64,000 nt of DNA from Gelidibacter gilvus (GCF_004115975.1 NZ_SDDZ01000003.1:1-64000); one strand, 5' to 3'; positions 17,269 through 27,918 are shown, counted from the first letter of the stretch. Notes: generated by a model from the sequence alone, not told the origin. Numbers and translations: made by a program.

Positions 17269-20200
17269 TTACCAATCTGCGTTTAAATATTTCTTTAACT
17301 GTCCTTTGTTTAACACCTCATACGCCAACATATCTTTAGCTTGGAGGGGAGCAATGTTTTTACCAACGCCATCATCTAAAATAGGATCGTAGCCTTCTTC
17401 CAATAAGGCATCTATTTTCTTCTTAAAAGATTCTATTTCTTTAAGCTGAAGATAAATGATTTCTTTTTCATTTTGTGCTTTGGCTGAGGTGTCGTTTGCC
17501 AGATCGCTTTGGCGGTTGATAAGGGAACGCTCTCTGTTTTCTATATAGATGGAACGAATGCGGAACAGTTTGTCCCGCGACCATTTGTAGATGATGATAT
17601 AACAATCAAAGCCCATTTGTGGACCACTTGTTAGGTGCCAAATAAATGGGGTTTTGGGCAAGTACATAAAAAGATTAAGATGATCTGAAAATGCCTTAAA
17701 GAAATGATTGTTTATATATTCAGTTAATTCCCTACCCAACACACTGTCAAAACTGGAGTATTGCGCCATTGAGAATCCTTTCTCAATAAACTTTTCTTCA
17801 ACGCGATCTAACAATATTTTTTCGCCAGCATTGGGTACCAAAGGAATAATGCCATCATCATCTTCCATCAATATTTCGCGTAATAGATCTGCTAAAAACT
17901 CCATAGCAAGATCGTTCATACGCTGTTTTGGGATTACATTGCTTTCTTTAAACCAATACCAAACATTTATTGGATTTATTTGATGGCGAATGCAAAACTC
18001 TTCCAGATCATTGTTGCTTTGGTATAAGCTTGGAAATTCTTTTTCTAAATTTTCTCTCTCGGTTGAAGTGAACTCTTTTTCAGGGAGACTTTGAATATAT
18101 GCTCTTATATTGTCCAATGGAAACTCCTCAATTTCATTGTCTAAATAGGCTTGTTTAGCTTCTTTACTAACTGGTAAAGCACCAATGCTTTCGCCTTCAT
18201 TTTCCAAAACCATTACTTTGTCTACTTCGGTAAGATTATAGACTTCAAATATTTGTTGATTAATAATTGATTCGTTAATTAGTATTTGAGATGAAATATG
18301 GTTGCCTAGGTCAAAATAATTCGAAACTTTACGTTTAACCTCAATATTTGAAACATTTTTATTAATTGGATTATTTTTGAAGTTCCTTTCAAACATTCGA
18401 TAGCTAGCAAGCTTTTTGACTAATTTAATATTTCTCTTCGATAGTTCAGAAATAATTCTTTCTTGAAACTCTTTAGGAATGACAAATGGAACTCTTTTTA
18501 GATCACCGACTTGAGTATTAATCGTGGGATTTAGACATTTAGTGATATAAAAGCATAATTTTGAATTCATAAAGGCTAATGAGTATTCAATGTTTTTATA
18601 TTCAAACGGAAAAATACAAGAGCCACCAACGTCAAAAACATTATTCTCTGGCAAATATCGAAATGATCCACCACCTAAAGCGGAATATGTAATGCCTTCA
18701 CGATAGTAATACTCTTTACTTGGTAAATGATTACCACTGTTCCTTAGAAATTCATAACCACTTTTATCAAAATCAATCACCAACCACATATTTCCGTACC
18801 ATCTTTGGAATGGACCGCCTTTGGAATAACCAATCCATTTTTTGTTGTCTCCTATTTTTGTCGATAAATTTTCTGAATCAACTTCCCACCAAAAACGCAA
18901 ACATCTATAATTGTTACCTGTGGCAATACCTTGTCTTACTTTTAAAAGTTCATCAACTGATTTATTTTTGAATCCTTGTCGAAAAGAATCACTAATCCAA
19001 TAAATAAATGGGAAAGACTTTATCTCCTTTAGTTTATTTTGATTTATTAAATAATTATGAGAATTATTTTCATTCTGAATGAAATCCTTTAAAGCATTAA
19101 GGAAATAATATTTCTTGTTCTTCTCATTCGGGGTCCTCGTATATTTTTCTAAAGAAATAAAGAGTGAATCAACACTACTTTTCGTTTTTTCTAATATATA
19201 AAATGCAGTAGCAGATGCAAATGAACCATCAAAAAGATTAGTGGAGTCAGCACTATAATCAACAAAGACGTTAATATGTGTTTTATCTAAAATAAATTTT
19301 CTAACACCCTCAAAAGTTTTAATGTACATAAATGTCAAAGGATGGATCATTGCTATTTTCCCATCTGAATTAGTCAATTCAAAACATCGTTTAATAAAAC
19401 TGGAGTATAGGTTCGTGTGGAACTTTTGAGGTTTTTTATAGTTGTTTTCAATAAAGGTTTTAAGCTCAGGGCCAAAATCACCACTATCTGTATAGGGTGG
19501 ATTTGCTGTGGCTATATCGTATTTTTGAGTAACCAGTTTTAAAAAGGTAATGGCATCCTTAGTTTTATCTGTTAAGAAGGAATTTCCTTGTTGGCTGGCA
19601 AATTGGGTTACTGCGGTTTCAAGGTTTTTGAAGAACTCATCTTTAAAGCGCTCGTATTCTTCTACTTCTTCAATCCCAAATAGCGTAGTGCCTTTTTGCG
19701 CGATCAAGCCGTGAAATTGCAAGCTTAATTTTTCTTCAATTTTTACCAGGCTTCCAAACTTATAAGCTTGTTGTAGATCTCCCCAAATTTCTTCAATTAC
19801 CTGAAGCTGCTTTGAGTTGGTGGTGCCACTTTTAAAAATCGGCTGTACCTCTTCAAAATCTGGCAAATAAAAGTCTGAGGAAACAATATTAAAATTCAGC
19901 GATCCAATATTGCGTACTTTTTGTTTTGCTTTAATCCAAAGCCCAAGTTGTGCTAATTGTATGGCGCGATCATCTAGATCTATTCCGTGTAGGTTGTTTT
20001 CAATGATGAGTTGCGGAATATCGTCTTCATCATAATCTGCTCCATAATTATCAATTTGGTCTTGATACAAGGCATAGAAAAAATTGAATCCATACAACAA
20101 GAAATTCCCAGATCCCGATGCCGGATCTATAAGTTTGATGGTGTGTAAAGCTTTTATTTTGCGGACGCGCTCAGTAGGGGCATTGGCAATTTTATATTGG

Positions 20201-20955
20201 GTTTTGATCTTGGAGTCTGGGTACATTTCCAGATAGAGTTTTCCAAGGGAATTATTTACCAAAAACTCAACCACCCATCGTGGGGTATAAACTTGAGATT
20301 GTAAGCTTACTTTATCATATTCGGTTTTCGCTCCACTGTCTTTGTGATCTTGTTTTTTGACATTGTTATAGCTTTCATATAACCAACCTAAAATGTCATC
20401 ACTTTCCCAAATATCATCATCAATTTGAGCATCTTTTTCTACCGCGTTGAAAGCTTCTATAATTTCATTTAGGTCAATAACATAGGGTAGGAGGGCGTAT
20501 GGATAGTTTGTGTGATACAAGGGGATAGATTCTCCTAGCGTATTAAATTCATACTTAAAATATTCTCTAAGGCCTTCCAGTTCTTTATCACGCATTTCTG
20601 GATTTCGCTCCAACCAAACTTTATGGCCAAAAGAGCGGTCGCCGTGTTCCGCTTGCTTAGTAATTATAGGAGGAAAAAGTTGGTGTGCTTCCATCACTTT
20701 AATAGCTGCCAAACGGTTAAACAGGGTAAAGGTTAATTCGTCTAAAGCTTTTTCTCTCGCGCCTTCATAACTTCCTGTTTCCTCTTTGTGGGTTTTTATT
20801 AATACTTCAATTTTCTCCCGTTTTTTACGAAGAGGTTCAGGTATTTTATCGAGGTCGCTGAGCTTGGAAGCGCCTACGCCAAGTCTGGCAAATTGATTAT
20901 TAAAAGACTTATATATTAAGGATCTTATTAGTTCAACGTGATCTGGTAGTTTCAA
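17269..20955 (-). CDS. pglX: BREX-1 adenine-specific DNA methyltransferase PglX
   Basis: The 1,228-residue protein has methyltransferase motif I D-P-A-S-G-S-G-N-F at 277-285 and motif IV N-P-P-Y at 485-488, the gamma-type N6-adenine arrangement, embedded in long N- and C-terminal recognition regions. PglX marks host DNA at a non-palindromic site so that BREX spares it; the target is set by the central variable region (about 600-900) and cannot be read from the sequence. The gene lies 5 bp after brxC and 3 bp before the AlbA_2 gene. It appears full length with no frameshift. Confidence 0.92.
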   Translation of the reverse strand: MKLPDHVELIRSLIYKSFNNQFARLGVGASKLSDLDKIPEPLRKKREKIEVLIKTHKEETGSYEGAREKALDELTFTLFNRLAAIKVMEAHQLFPPIITKQAEHGDRSFGHKVWLERNPEMRDKELEGLREYFKYEFNTLGESIPLYHTNYPYALLPYVIDLNEIIEAFNAVEKDAQIDDDIWESDDILGWLYESYNNVKKQDHKDSGAKTEYDKVSLQSQVYTPRWVVEFLVNNSLGKLYLEMYPDSKIKTQYKIANAPTERVRKIKALHTIKLIDPASGSGNFLLYGFNFFYALYQDQIDNYGADYDEDDIPQLIIENNLHGIDLDDRAIQLAQLGLWIKAKQKVRNIGSLNFNIVSSDFYLPDFEEVQPIFKSGTTNSKQLQVIEEIWGDLQQAYKFGSLVKIEEKLSLQFHGLIAQKGTTLFGIEEVEEYERFKDEFFKNLETAVTQFASQQGNSFLTDKTKDAITFLKLVTQKYDIATANPPYTDSGDFGPELKTFIENNYKKPQKFHTNLYSSFIKRCFELTNSDGKIAMIHPLTFMYIKTFEGVRKFILDKTHINVFVDYSADSTNLFDGSFASATAFYILEKTKSSVDSLFISLEKYTRTPNEKNKKYYFLNALKDFIQNENNSHNYLINQNKLKEIKSFPFIYWISDSFRQGFKNKSVDELLKVRQGIATGNNYRCLRFWWEVDSENLSTKIGDNKKWIGYSKGGPFQRWYGNMWLVIDFDKSGYEFLRNSGNHLPSKEYYYREGITYSALGGGSFRYLPENNVFDVGGSCIFPFEYKNIEYSLAFMNSKLCFYITKCLNPTINTQVGDLKRVPFVIPKEFQERIISELSKRNIKLVKKLASYRMFERNFKNNPINKNVSNIEVKRKVSNYFDLGNHISSQILINESIINQQIFEVYNLTEVDKVMVLENEGESIGALPVSKEAKQAYLDNEIEEFPLDNIRAYIQSLPEKEFTSTERENLEKEFPSLYQSNNDLEEFCIRHQINPINVWYWFKESNVIPKQRMNDLAMEFLADLLREILMEDDDGIIPLVPNAGEKILLDRVEEKFIEKGFSMAQYSSFDSVLGRELTEYINNHFFKAFSDHLNLFMYLPKTPFIWHLTSGPQMGFDCYIIIYKWSRDKLFRIRSIYIENRERSLINRQSDLANDTSAKAQNEKEIIYLQLKEIESFKKKIDALLEEGYDPILDDGVGKNIAPLQAKDMLAYEVLNKGQLKKYLNADW

Positions 20956-20960
20956 GGTGC

Positions 20961-23900
20961 TTAATTGTTAATGGTTAATTCTATTTCATCCTCATTATCC
21001 ATCCCTGCCATTGCCTGTAATTGTGAGGCAAGCAAGCCTTTATATTCCGAAGTGGTCATCACTCTTTTTGTGATAGTCAATTGTAATTTTTTGGGCTGTT
21101 TTGGTTTTTTGGGATCTTCAGGAATGGGAGCTGTTTTTATAAAGCTATTTTCAAGGATTTGAAGCTCCATTTCCTTAGTAGGCGCCAAGGCTATATAATT
21201 TAATATTTCCGATAGGGAAAACAAACAGTTCTGGCATTCAATATGGTATTGGAGCTTTATTTCCTTAACAATCCGTGAAGTGGCATAATGGATAATCTCA
21301 TTTAATTTTCTTTCAGATTCCTTATTCAGATCCTTCGGATAATTATCATTTAGATCTTTCAAAGCTTTAGAAGCATTGTTTTTAAGATCTTGATATGTAG
21401 TTGTCATCTTTTCTGAATAGGAACTCATTAGACGGAAGTATTCATCCTTTATAGCCTGAGCAGCATTTTGAACTTCTGTAAATTTTCCTACGACGTCATT
21501 TTTGTAAGCTTCGTTAAATAGGGTGGTCTGGGCAGTAATTATTTCATTGTCTGAAAGGGCTGCTTTTTTCAACTCATCATTCACCTGAACCACAAAACGG
21601 CTATAACCTTTAATTTTGTCCAGATTTTTCTTGATGAATTTTTCAGTAGCTACAATACTCATAATAGCATTGCTGTATTCTGTTTTATTATCAAGGAAAT
21701 CCTCGGTCTTTTCAATGTAGTTTCCTTCCGTAGTTTTTGAGGTGTAATTCTGCAATACGTCTTTTTGTCGCTTAGTTTGCCCGAATAGTTTATCGAAATC
21801 CGGAATAGTATTGCTTAATGTATTTATTGAAGAAATAAAATGTTCAGCAAGTTGGGTGATTGCGTTTGCAAGATCAAAATCGCTAGAGGTCCAACTAATT
21901 TTATTTTCTGTATGCTTTTCAAAGTTTAAATCCAGTAGGGCTTGGACCAATTGGTTTTTTTGATCTGCTGTAAGCGTTTTTGTGATTGATTTGAAACGTG
22001 CCGATCTAAACTTAGTAGCGTTATTGAATACTTCGTGCGACGGTTTATCCCTATAAGAGAAATACTCTGTATCATTAAACTTTACAACGAGTCTGCCTGC
22101 CCTAAAAAGCGCTGCCAGTGTAGTGGAAAGCGTTCCGTACGAATAACCCCAAGGAGCAATAGATAGTTCATCTTCAAGACTCTTACCGTCAATATAGCGG
22201 TTGTCCATTTTGGCAGTTAACTCTTCAACTACTTTTAAGTGATCGCCGGTGAAATTTCCGTTGGAATCAAAGAACTTGAATTCATCTCCAGAAAAATAAC
22301 GGTGCAACTTATCATCGCTGCTTTCATTGATCAATTTGGAACCAACAGCTTCAGATAATTGGCTCGTCAATCTTTTAGTATAAACGTTCTTTATAAGCTT
22401 GCGCTGAACTTCGTTCACGCTGCCTTTAAAGCTATCTTTATTTAGAAGGTTTTCATCAAATAGGTATATCAAAGAGCCATTGGCATAGGCTGCTTCAATG
22501 AGGGTAATTAAATCCTTTTCCTTTTCTTCCTTAATGATTATAAACTCTCTTATAATTTGCTTGGTGTTGGTATCTGGATCGCTACCATATTTTTCTTCCA
22601 TTAAGGCATAGCGTCTTACTTCGCCAATAAGCTTGTCTATTGTTTTAAAGTTACTATTGTCAGGCACCAGCGTAATAGTATCCTTGGAGTATTGTGTATC
22701 TAATTTTATACCTTCAACAAAATCTTGACGTTCTTCATTTATATTGAAGAGACTATAAGCTGTTAATTTCAGGTTCTTATTACTTGAGCTTATAATTTCA
22801 TCATCAAGATCTGTTAGTATATTGAAATTATAGGCAACAGAGTCTTCATTTATAACATTGACTTGGCGAAATAGGTTAAGTTTTTTTAAATAGGTGACAA
22901 GCTCCCGTTTTTTAATAAACAGAGCTACGTCAAAATCATTCATTTCTTCCAGAAGTTTTCCTTCTAGATTGGAGGTGATTTTATAATTATTATTTGAAAC
23001 CAATAGTATCTTTGATTCAACCAATAAATTTAGTGCTTCTTCAATGATTGGTTTTATCTCATAATATTTTGTGATATCAGAAATATATGTTTTGGTTATA
23101 TTCTCAACGGTAGGGAAAACCAACTCCGATTCATTAATAAAATGAAGACATTTTAATAACTCTTCTCCATCTATAGCCAGTTCTTTGTTTTGAATAATCT
23201 TTTTAGAATTTTGGTATTTATTCATTAGATCTGCAGGTGGGGAGGTTTGCGCCTCCTTGCAAAGATCCTGAGCTGTTGTGAAGTTGTAAAGTGTTTGGTC
23301 TTTTAGATCTCTTCTTAAAATATCAAAGGTTGTAATAATCATTCCACGCGCAGCAATCTGATTGGCAACAAGGGCATTTGAGCTAAAAAGAAATTTTTGC
23401 AGGAGTTCAAATTGATAGTTGTGGAACGGATAATAGGTAGCAAACTGCTCAGCTGATTTCGTTTGTGTAGGGAAATTGGATTTTAAGTTTGTTGCATTAC
23501 TAACTAGTCCATCATTTTCACTAAAATATGCAATTAAGTCACTATGAGCTTTAGGTGATTTTTTTAACAGTCTGTTCCTGATAATTACATCCACCTCGGT
23601 TGAGTCTAAGTGGATTTTACTTTTAAATCTATCAGTAACTTTGTTGAGATTGGCTCTGCTTATGTTTGAATTGCTTATAACGTCGTCCAGTTTTTCTTGA
23701 GCAATTGCAATGGTCCACACCTTATTACTGATGCTGGATAAACTTTCACTTAACCCTTCGAGATCTAGAAGATTAAATTTCTTTTGGTTTATCGCTTCAC
23801 TAGCTTCATCAAATACAAATACTAAAGTTTCTTCAGGATTTAGGACTAAATATTTCTCTAGTTCATCTTTAAATTTTGAGGAGGAGAAGGCTTTAATAGA

Positions 23901-24569
23901 TTCTTCGTAGGTGTTTTTTGTGTCTTCGTATTCAGCGTCGGTATAATCTAAGGAAGCATAGAATCTACGCATAGCTTTTGCTATCTCTCTGTTGCTCTTT
24001 TTTATTTCATCCCATTCTTTTCCAAAAAGCTCTATGGATTTCTCCTTGAGCAAATCATATTTCCCATCTATGAATAATTCATATTCCATATACCCATAAA
24101 GATCATCTCGAAACCCCAGTCTTTTTAGGAAGTTTGAAAATAGGGTAAAGGAGAGGCCATTATCTGTATTCTGTTTGGCAACGTCAAGAAAAATCACTTT
24201 ACTCTGAACGGAGCTTAGCTTTCTAATATCGTTTTCAATTAAACTTTGGTTTTCTACGCCGTTTAATCTTGGCAGAAATCGGTCTATAGCGTCTGTCCCA
24301 TTGATTTTCGGGTTGTCAATTAAGTACCCTAACATTTTCCCGAAATAGGATTTACCCGAACCATAGAATCCAGATAGCCAGACACCTGTTTCCTTAATGT
24401 TACTGGTATATAAATTAATGAAGCTAGAAAGATGCTGACCTATTCCATCAGTAACGATATAGGATTCTATTTCAGATTGAATTGCATTTTCTGATTGATC
24501 TTGGAGGTCAATAACATTTTTAATGTCCTCTTTTAAGTCTAATTCTAAAATATCTTTTATAAACGTCAT
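20961..24569 (-). CDS. brxC: BREX ATPase BrxC
   Basis: The 1,202-residue protein has a Walker A motif G-F-Y-G-S-G-K-S at 67-74 close to the N-terminus and a Walker B strand V-F-V-F-D-E-A near 250. The long C-terminal part is helical with coiled-coil stretches (near 1,000-1,110). Length, motif placement and neighbours fit BrxC (PglY-like, DUF499-related), an ATPase present in nearly all BREX systems. It lies 8 bp after brxB and 5 bp before pglX. Confidence 0.9.
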   Translation of the reverse strand: MTFIKDILELDLKEDIKNVIDLQDQSENAIQSEIESYIVTDGIGQHLSSFINLYTSNIKETGVWLSGFYGSGKSYFGKMLGYLIDNPKINGTDAIDRFLPRLNGVENQSLIENDIRKLSSVQSKVIFLDVAKQNTDNGLSFTLFSNFLKRLGFRDDLYGYMEYELFIDGKYDLLKEKSIELFGKEWDEIKKSNREIAKAMRRFYASLDYTDAEYEDTKNTYEESIKAFSSSKFKDELEKYLVLNPEETLVFVFDEASEAINQKKFNLLDLEGLSESLSSISNKVWTIAIAQEKLDDVISNSNISRANLNKVTDRFKSKIHLDSTEVDVIIRNRLLKKSPKAHSDLIAYFSENDGLVSNATNLKSNFPTQTKSAEQFATYYPFHNYQFELLQKFLFSSNALVANQIAARGMIITTFDILRRDLKDQTLYNFTTAQDLCKEAQTSPPADLMNKYQNSKKIIQNKELAIDGEELLKCLHFINESELVFPTVENITKTYISDITKYYEIKPIIEEALNLLVESKILLVSNNNYKITSNLEGKLLEEMNDFDVALFIKKRELVTYLKKLNLFRQVNVINEDSVAYNFNILTDLDDEIISSSNKNLKLTAYSLFNINEERQDFVEGIKLDTQYSKDTITLVPDNSNFKTIDKLIGEVRRYALMEEKYGSDPDTNTKQIIREFIIIKEEKEKDLITLIEAAYANGSLIYLFDENLLNKDSFKGSVNEVQRKLIKNVYTKRLTSQLSEAVGSKLINESSDDKLHRYFSGDEFKFFDSNGNFTGDHLKVVEELTAKMDNRYIDGKSLEDELSIAPWGYSYGTLSTTLAALFRAGRLVVKFNDTEYFSYRDKPSHEVFNNATKFRSARFKSITKTLTADQKNQLVQALLDLNFEKHTENKISWTSSDFDLANAITQLAEHFISSINTLSNTIPDFDKLFGQTKRQKDVLQNYTSKTTEGNYIEKTEDFLDNKTEYSNAIMSIVATEKFIKKNLDKIKGYSRFVVQVNDELKKAALSDNEIITAQTTLFNEAYKNDVVGKFTEVQNAAQAIKDEYFRLMSSYSEKMTTTYQDLKNNASKALKDLNDNYPKDLNKESERKLNEIIHYATSRIVKEIKLQYHIECQNCLFSLSEILNYIALAPTKEMELQILENSFIKTAPIPEDPKKPKQPKKLQLTITKRVMTTSEYKGLLASQLQAMAGMDNEDEIELTINN

Positions 24570-24577
24570 AGCCTGAT

Positions 24578-25135
24578 TTAGTCAATTATTGTGCATCTAT
24601 ATTTTGATGCCTGTTTAAAGTTTAGAAAAAGTAAATTTTCATTTTCAATTTTCACTGGATAGAAAATTATCAAGGGTTGTTTTAGTTCCATAACGGAGCT
24701 GTGTTCCATAATATTCACATTTTCTATTCCTGTTCCGTAAAGTGCCCCGGTACGAATTAATATTGGCATTAAACCTGCTTCCTCAGCCTCTGATATTTCT
24801 CTTATAATGAGATCCATTAGATCGATAGCATCGTCATCGGAATTAAAAATAATGTGAGGTGTTAGAGAGAAATCCTCATAATATTCTTTAAAATCATTCC
24901 ATCCGTCAATATCTATAAATTCAACAAAGAGTTTAGCGATATCGATAAATTTATATTGCGAAGTGGGTAAGTATTCCTGAGCCTTTTGAAGGTACAGTTT
25001 TTCCTCGTCAGGCGGATATGTAAATAAAATACTATTTCCTCCATTGGCTTCACGCCTAAGTTGATTCCTGTTTTTAAAATCAGCACTCACCTTTAAGTTG
25101 TGGAACTTAGCTTTATAATCATCTAAAAATGCCAT
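24578..25135 (-). CDS. brxB: BREX protein BrxB (DUF1788 family)
   Basis: The 185-residue protein has the usual length and position of BrxB, between brxA and brxC. Recognisable stretches are F-T-Y-P-P-D-E-E near 53-60, R-T-G-A-L-Y-G near 146-152 and F-Y-P-V-K-I near 173-178. Its role in the BREX complex is not established. It overlaps the end of brxA by 17 bp, so the two are translationally coupled. Confidence 0.85.
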   Translation of the reverse strand: MAFLDDYKAKFHNLKVSADFKNRNQLRREANGGNSILFTYPPDEEKLYLQKAQEYLPTSQYKFIDIAKLFVEFIDIDGWNDFKEYYEDFSLTPHIIFNSDDDAIDLMDLIIREISEAEEAGLMPILIRTGALYGTGIENVNIMEHSSVMELKQPLIIFYPVKIENENLLFLNFKQASKYRCTIID

Positions 25136-25889
25136 CGGTTATTTTATTAGGTTCAAAAGCAGGTTCAATCTTTAGATTACTTCCTGCCATACTCATATTA
25201 ATCCAATCTTTTTTTGCTACTCTTTTAATCCTTTCAACTAAGCTATCTTCGGATATAAATGAAAAGGCAGCGAATTCATCTTTAAGGAAATTAGATCCGT
25301 TTTTTTCAGTGAAACTATAGAGGTGTAAAAAAACCGCAAACAGCTTATCGCTAATAGAAACTAACTCAAATGTCTTCTTTCTTGATCCATTCAGTAAATG
25401 GAGCTTTTTTAGTACTGAAAGATATTTGTAGGCAATAGTGTCAATAGTAATGTCAGACCATTTGCCTTTTAACTCTGGGGTTCTTGAGATTAAATCTTTG
25501 AGATACGCAATGACGTCCTCCTTTGGAAATTCCATTCTCCCCTGGAAATAAAATTTAAAATATACGTCGCGATTCAACTCGTAAAACAATCTATTGTTAA
25601 TACTAAACAACCAAAAGAACAATAAAGCCTGCGAGGGTTCATCATTTTTGAGAGTTTCAAACATATTGGAAGCTAGCTCATTTATTTTATCGTTATCAGA
25701 AACTAATGCTGACTTTAAAACTGTCAAAAATCGTTGTCGAGATCTTTCTGTCCTAAAATTAAATTCATTGTTATTAACTAATATTTCTCTTAAATTGGAC
25801 TCATCCTTTATTAAAATTGGCAATGCCACGTATAATAATTGGTAATCAGGAATACCTCCAAGTATATTGATATCTGTATTGTAATTCAT
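25119..25889 (-). CDS. brxA: BREX protein BrxA (DUF1819 family)
   Basis: The 256-residue helical protein is first in the minus-strand operon, as BrxA is in type 1 BREX. It is recognised by position, size and stretches such as F-R-T-E-R-S-R-Q-R near 47-55 and L-L-F-F-W-L near 89-94. BrxA folds like NusB-type RNA-binding or DNA-binding helical proteins in published structures; its exact job is open. No BrxR-type WYL regulator gene lies upstream, which is the usual place for one. Confidence 0.85.
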   Translation of the reverse strand: MNYNTDINILGGIPDYQLLYVALPILIKDESNLREILVNNNEFNFRTERSRQRFLTVLKSALVSDNDKINELASNMFETLKNDEPSQALLFFWLFSINNRLFYELNRDVYFKFYFQGRMEFPKEDVIAYLKDLISRTPELKGKWSDITIDTIAYKYLSVLKKLHLLNGSRKKTFELVSISDKLFAVFLHLYSFTEKNGSNFLKDEFAAFSFISEDSLVERIKRVAKKDWINMSMAGSNLKIEPAFEPNKITDGIFR

Positions 25890-26304
25890 AGTCCGCTAAA
25901 ATAGGGAATAGCCTGCGATTTTGTTTGGATTCCTTGTTGGAACTATTTGGTTATTTTGTTGGGTGGGGAGCATAGGTTGATAGGTTTTTTTATAGCTTTT
26001 CTTTTCGAAATTTCAAATGTAAAGAGTTCTTTATTCTAATCCTTACGGGATTCCTCATAAGATGAAGTTATTTTCATCTCAAATATAGGGATTGTTTTAG
26101 GAAGATTTTAACAGTTTTTGAAATCTAAATCGAAATTCCTAGTTTGAAGAGAATCCATATTGAAAATAGAAATTTGTGACGTGTAAGAAAAAGTCGCACA
26201 GGTTTTCCGTAAAGATTAGAGATGGTAGTTGATTATATTTGAGAATATTTAGAAGAATTCTAAAAGTAGTTAAATCTGTAAAGAATTCCTTAAACGAACA
26301 TAAA
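25890..26304. other. Divergent intergenic region upstream of BREX
   Basis: These 415 bp must carry the brxA promoter on the minus strand. I see no confident -33/-7 pair and no strong inverted repeat. The frame of the next plus-strand gene can be extended back to an ATG-less start at 26239, but the extension has no protein-like signature. Confidence 0.4.
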
Positions 26305-26514
26305 ATGAAATTCGCGTTAGTTATTGGTGTGAGAAAAACTGCTGAACCAAAGGATCTAGGTATATGTATTTGTTGTGATACTGAAGTAAGGGTTTATTGT
26401 GGCTTAGAAAGGGTTCATCATTGGAAAAATATACATGCTGTTGATTGTGATTATTGGAGTGAAGGAGAAACAGAATGGCCTAGGGAGTGGAAAAAGGAAA
26501 TTGATACAGCCTGA
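26305..26514 (+). CDS. Short CoiA-like zinc-ribbon/nuclease-family fragment
   Basis: From ATG 26305 the 69-residue product shows C-I-C-C near residue 21, then H-H-W-K-N-I-H, D-C-D-Y-W and E-T-E-W-P-R-E-W-K. This run of a Cys pair, His pair and E-T-E-W-x-x-x-W-K resembles the N-terminal half of competence-protein-CoiA-like nucleases and related phage or plasmid proteins. Those proteins are normally much longer, so this is likely a truncated copy. It sits between BREX and the repeats. I am unsure whether it is expressed. Confidence 0.4.
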   Translation: MKFALVIGVRKTAEPKDLGICICCDTEVRVYCGLERVHHWKNIHAVDCDYWSEGETEWPREWKKEIDTA

Positions 26515-26564
26515 AAAAAGTTATGACTAACTTGCAGAATAATTTAAGCCATTATAAAATTTAA

Positions 26565-26954
26565 ACTTTTAATTATAAAACGAGGAAACGATCGATTTAT
26601 AAAAATAATGTCGAAGAAATTCATTGTTTAGTTCATTTTAAAAATAAGATTGTTACAATAGTCACTCCAATCTATCCGTATGACGATGAAATTAAAAAAA
26701 AAATTAAAGAGTTACAACCTTCTATAATAGGACAAAAACGTTTTAGGATAGAAAAATTATGGCGAAGTAAAAGCTATCCCTATGTTTTACAGTATAATAG
26801 CGCTTATGGTGTTCAAAACTTATATCTTGACTATTCTCGGTTTCATTTTGTACTGACCAAGGGAATTATAAGTTTCAATATTCACCAATTCACAACCAGT
26901 ATTTTTACCAACGCGCAATTCGTCCATTTGTTTAAAACATCATACCACCATTAA
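26565..26954 (+). pseudogene. Open frame without a start codon, probable gene remnant
   Basis: An uninterrupted 129-codon frame ends at TAA 26954 but has no ATG or GTG near its beginning. The translation looks protein-like (K-R-F-R-I-E-K-L-W-R-S, Y-P-Y-V-L-Q-Y-N, Y-S-R-F-H-F-V-L) with a pattern of alternating hydrophobic strands. I do not recognise the family. It ends directly at the start of a dispersed repeat, so the repeat or its insertion may have cut the gene. Confidence 0.35.
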
Positions 26955-26955
26955 A

Positions 26956-27200
26956 ATTTGGAAGGGACAGATAATAAGGAGTTCGTCAGTCATTTCTTCA
27001 AAATCCCTGCGCAGGCAGGGATCCCGTATATAAAAGCTTATTTCAATAATGAATTTAAAAACTCATTAAATAAGAATATAACATATTTACAAGGGGCAGG
27101 GAATAAGGGGTTCGTCAGTTGTCCATAAAACATATCCGCAACGCAATCCTTTATTTTCAATTGTCACCCAGCATGTGTTGAGCGGAGTCGAAGGGCAGTT
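26956..27200 (+). repeat. Dispersed repeat, partial copy
   Basis: It contains AAAATTTGGAAGGG, then GAGTTCGTCAGTC, then the palindromic CCCTGCGCAGGCAGGG, and further on a second GGGGTTCGTCAGTT with CATAAAACATATC. The same words in the same order occur at about 27919-28370 and 44960-45290. The palindrome is REP-like. No gene lies in 26955-27291. Confidence 0.7.
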
Positions 27201-27291
27201 GAAGGGTCGTCGAGTTAGCAAATTTAGCTATTATCATTATTTGGGTAAAATCCTGAAGCTAAAGGAGAAAGGTGGAATTTTATGCATTTTC

Positions 27292-27843
27292 TCACCACTC
27301 CCAAATCACCACATTCCAATGAGTGTCTGAGGTGTCGGTATAGGAATGTATGATTTCATAGCCCACTTTTTGATGTGCTTTTAAAGAACGCATATTACTG
27401 GAAGCAATTTCCGTAATAGAAAAATCGTAACGCTCAGAAAAAGCGGTTTTATAGTGTTGAAATAAGCCTTCAATTAATCCTTGTCCACGATAATCCTTGT
27501 GCACACAGGTTTGACCTACAACCATATAATTAAAATCAGCAATTGTTTTACCGCGAAAGGGGATCATTTTAAATTCATCAAACATCGGAGCGATTAAAGG
27601 AATATCAAATCTTGATTTCTTGGTCATAGCCAGTACATATCCAACCACTTTTCCATTGTCCTTTGCCACAGAATGGGGTTCAATTTTTGTTAAACCAATA
27701 AGCGATTCCCAATCGTGATCTACTGTAACAAAGCCATACTTTTCCGCGTCTTCTTTGGAAAGGTTCTTCTTTAAATTGGCTTTTTGCAAGATGAGGATCT
27801 CTTGTAAATCCTCTTTTTTGTCTGTCGTTTCAAAAGTGATCAT
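27292..27843 (-). CDS. GNAT-family N-acetyltransferase
   Basis: I placed the start at ATG 27843, giving 183 residues that begin M-I-T-F-E-T-T-D, because the frame further upstream translates the dispersed repeat (R-R-D repeats) and cannot be protein. The acetyl-CoA-binding motif is V-H-K-D-Y-R-G-Q-G-L near residues 114-123, followed by a helix and A-S-S-N-M-R-S near 147-153, typical of GNAT folds. The substrate is unknown. Dispersed repeats flank the gene on both sides, so its promoter probably lies within or next to one. Confidence 0.75.
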   Translation of the reverse strand: MITFETTDKKEDLQEILILQKANLKKNLSKEDAEKYGFVTVDHDWESLIGLTKIEPHSVAKDNGKVVGYVLAMTKKSRFDIPLIAPMFDEFKMIPFRGKTIADFNYMVVGQTCVHKDYRGQGLIEGLFQHYKTAFSERYDFSITEIASSNMRSLKAHQKVGYEIIHSYTDTSDTHWNVVIWEW

Positions 27844-27918
27844 AATTTGTATAGGAAATGAAGTTTTAAAACCCATCTTATTTTGTTCAATATTATACTT
27901 TTTTAAAACCCTACCCAA

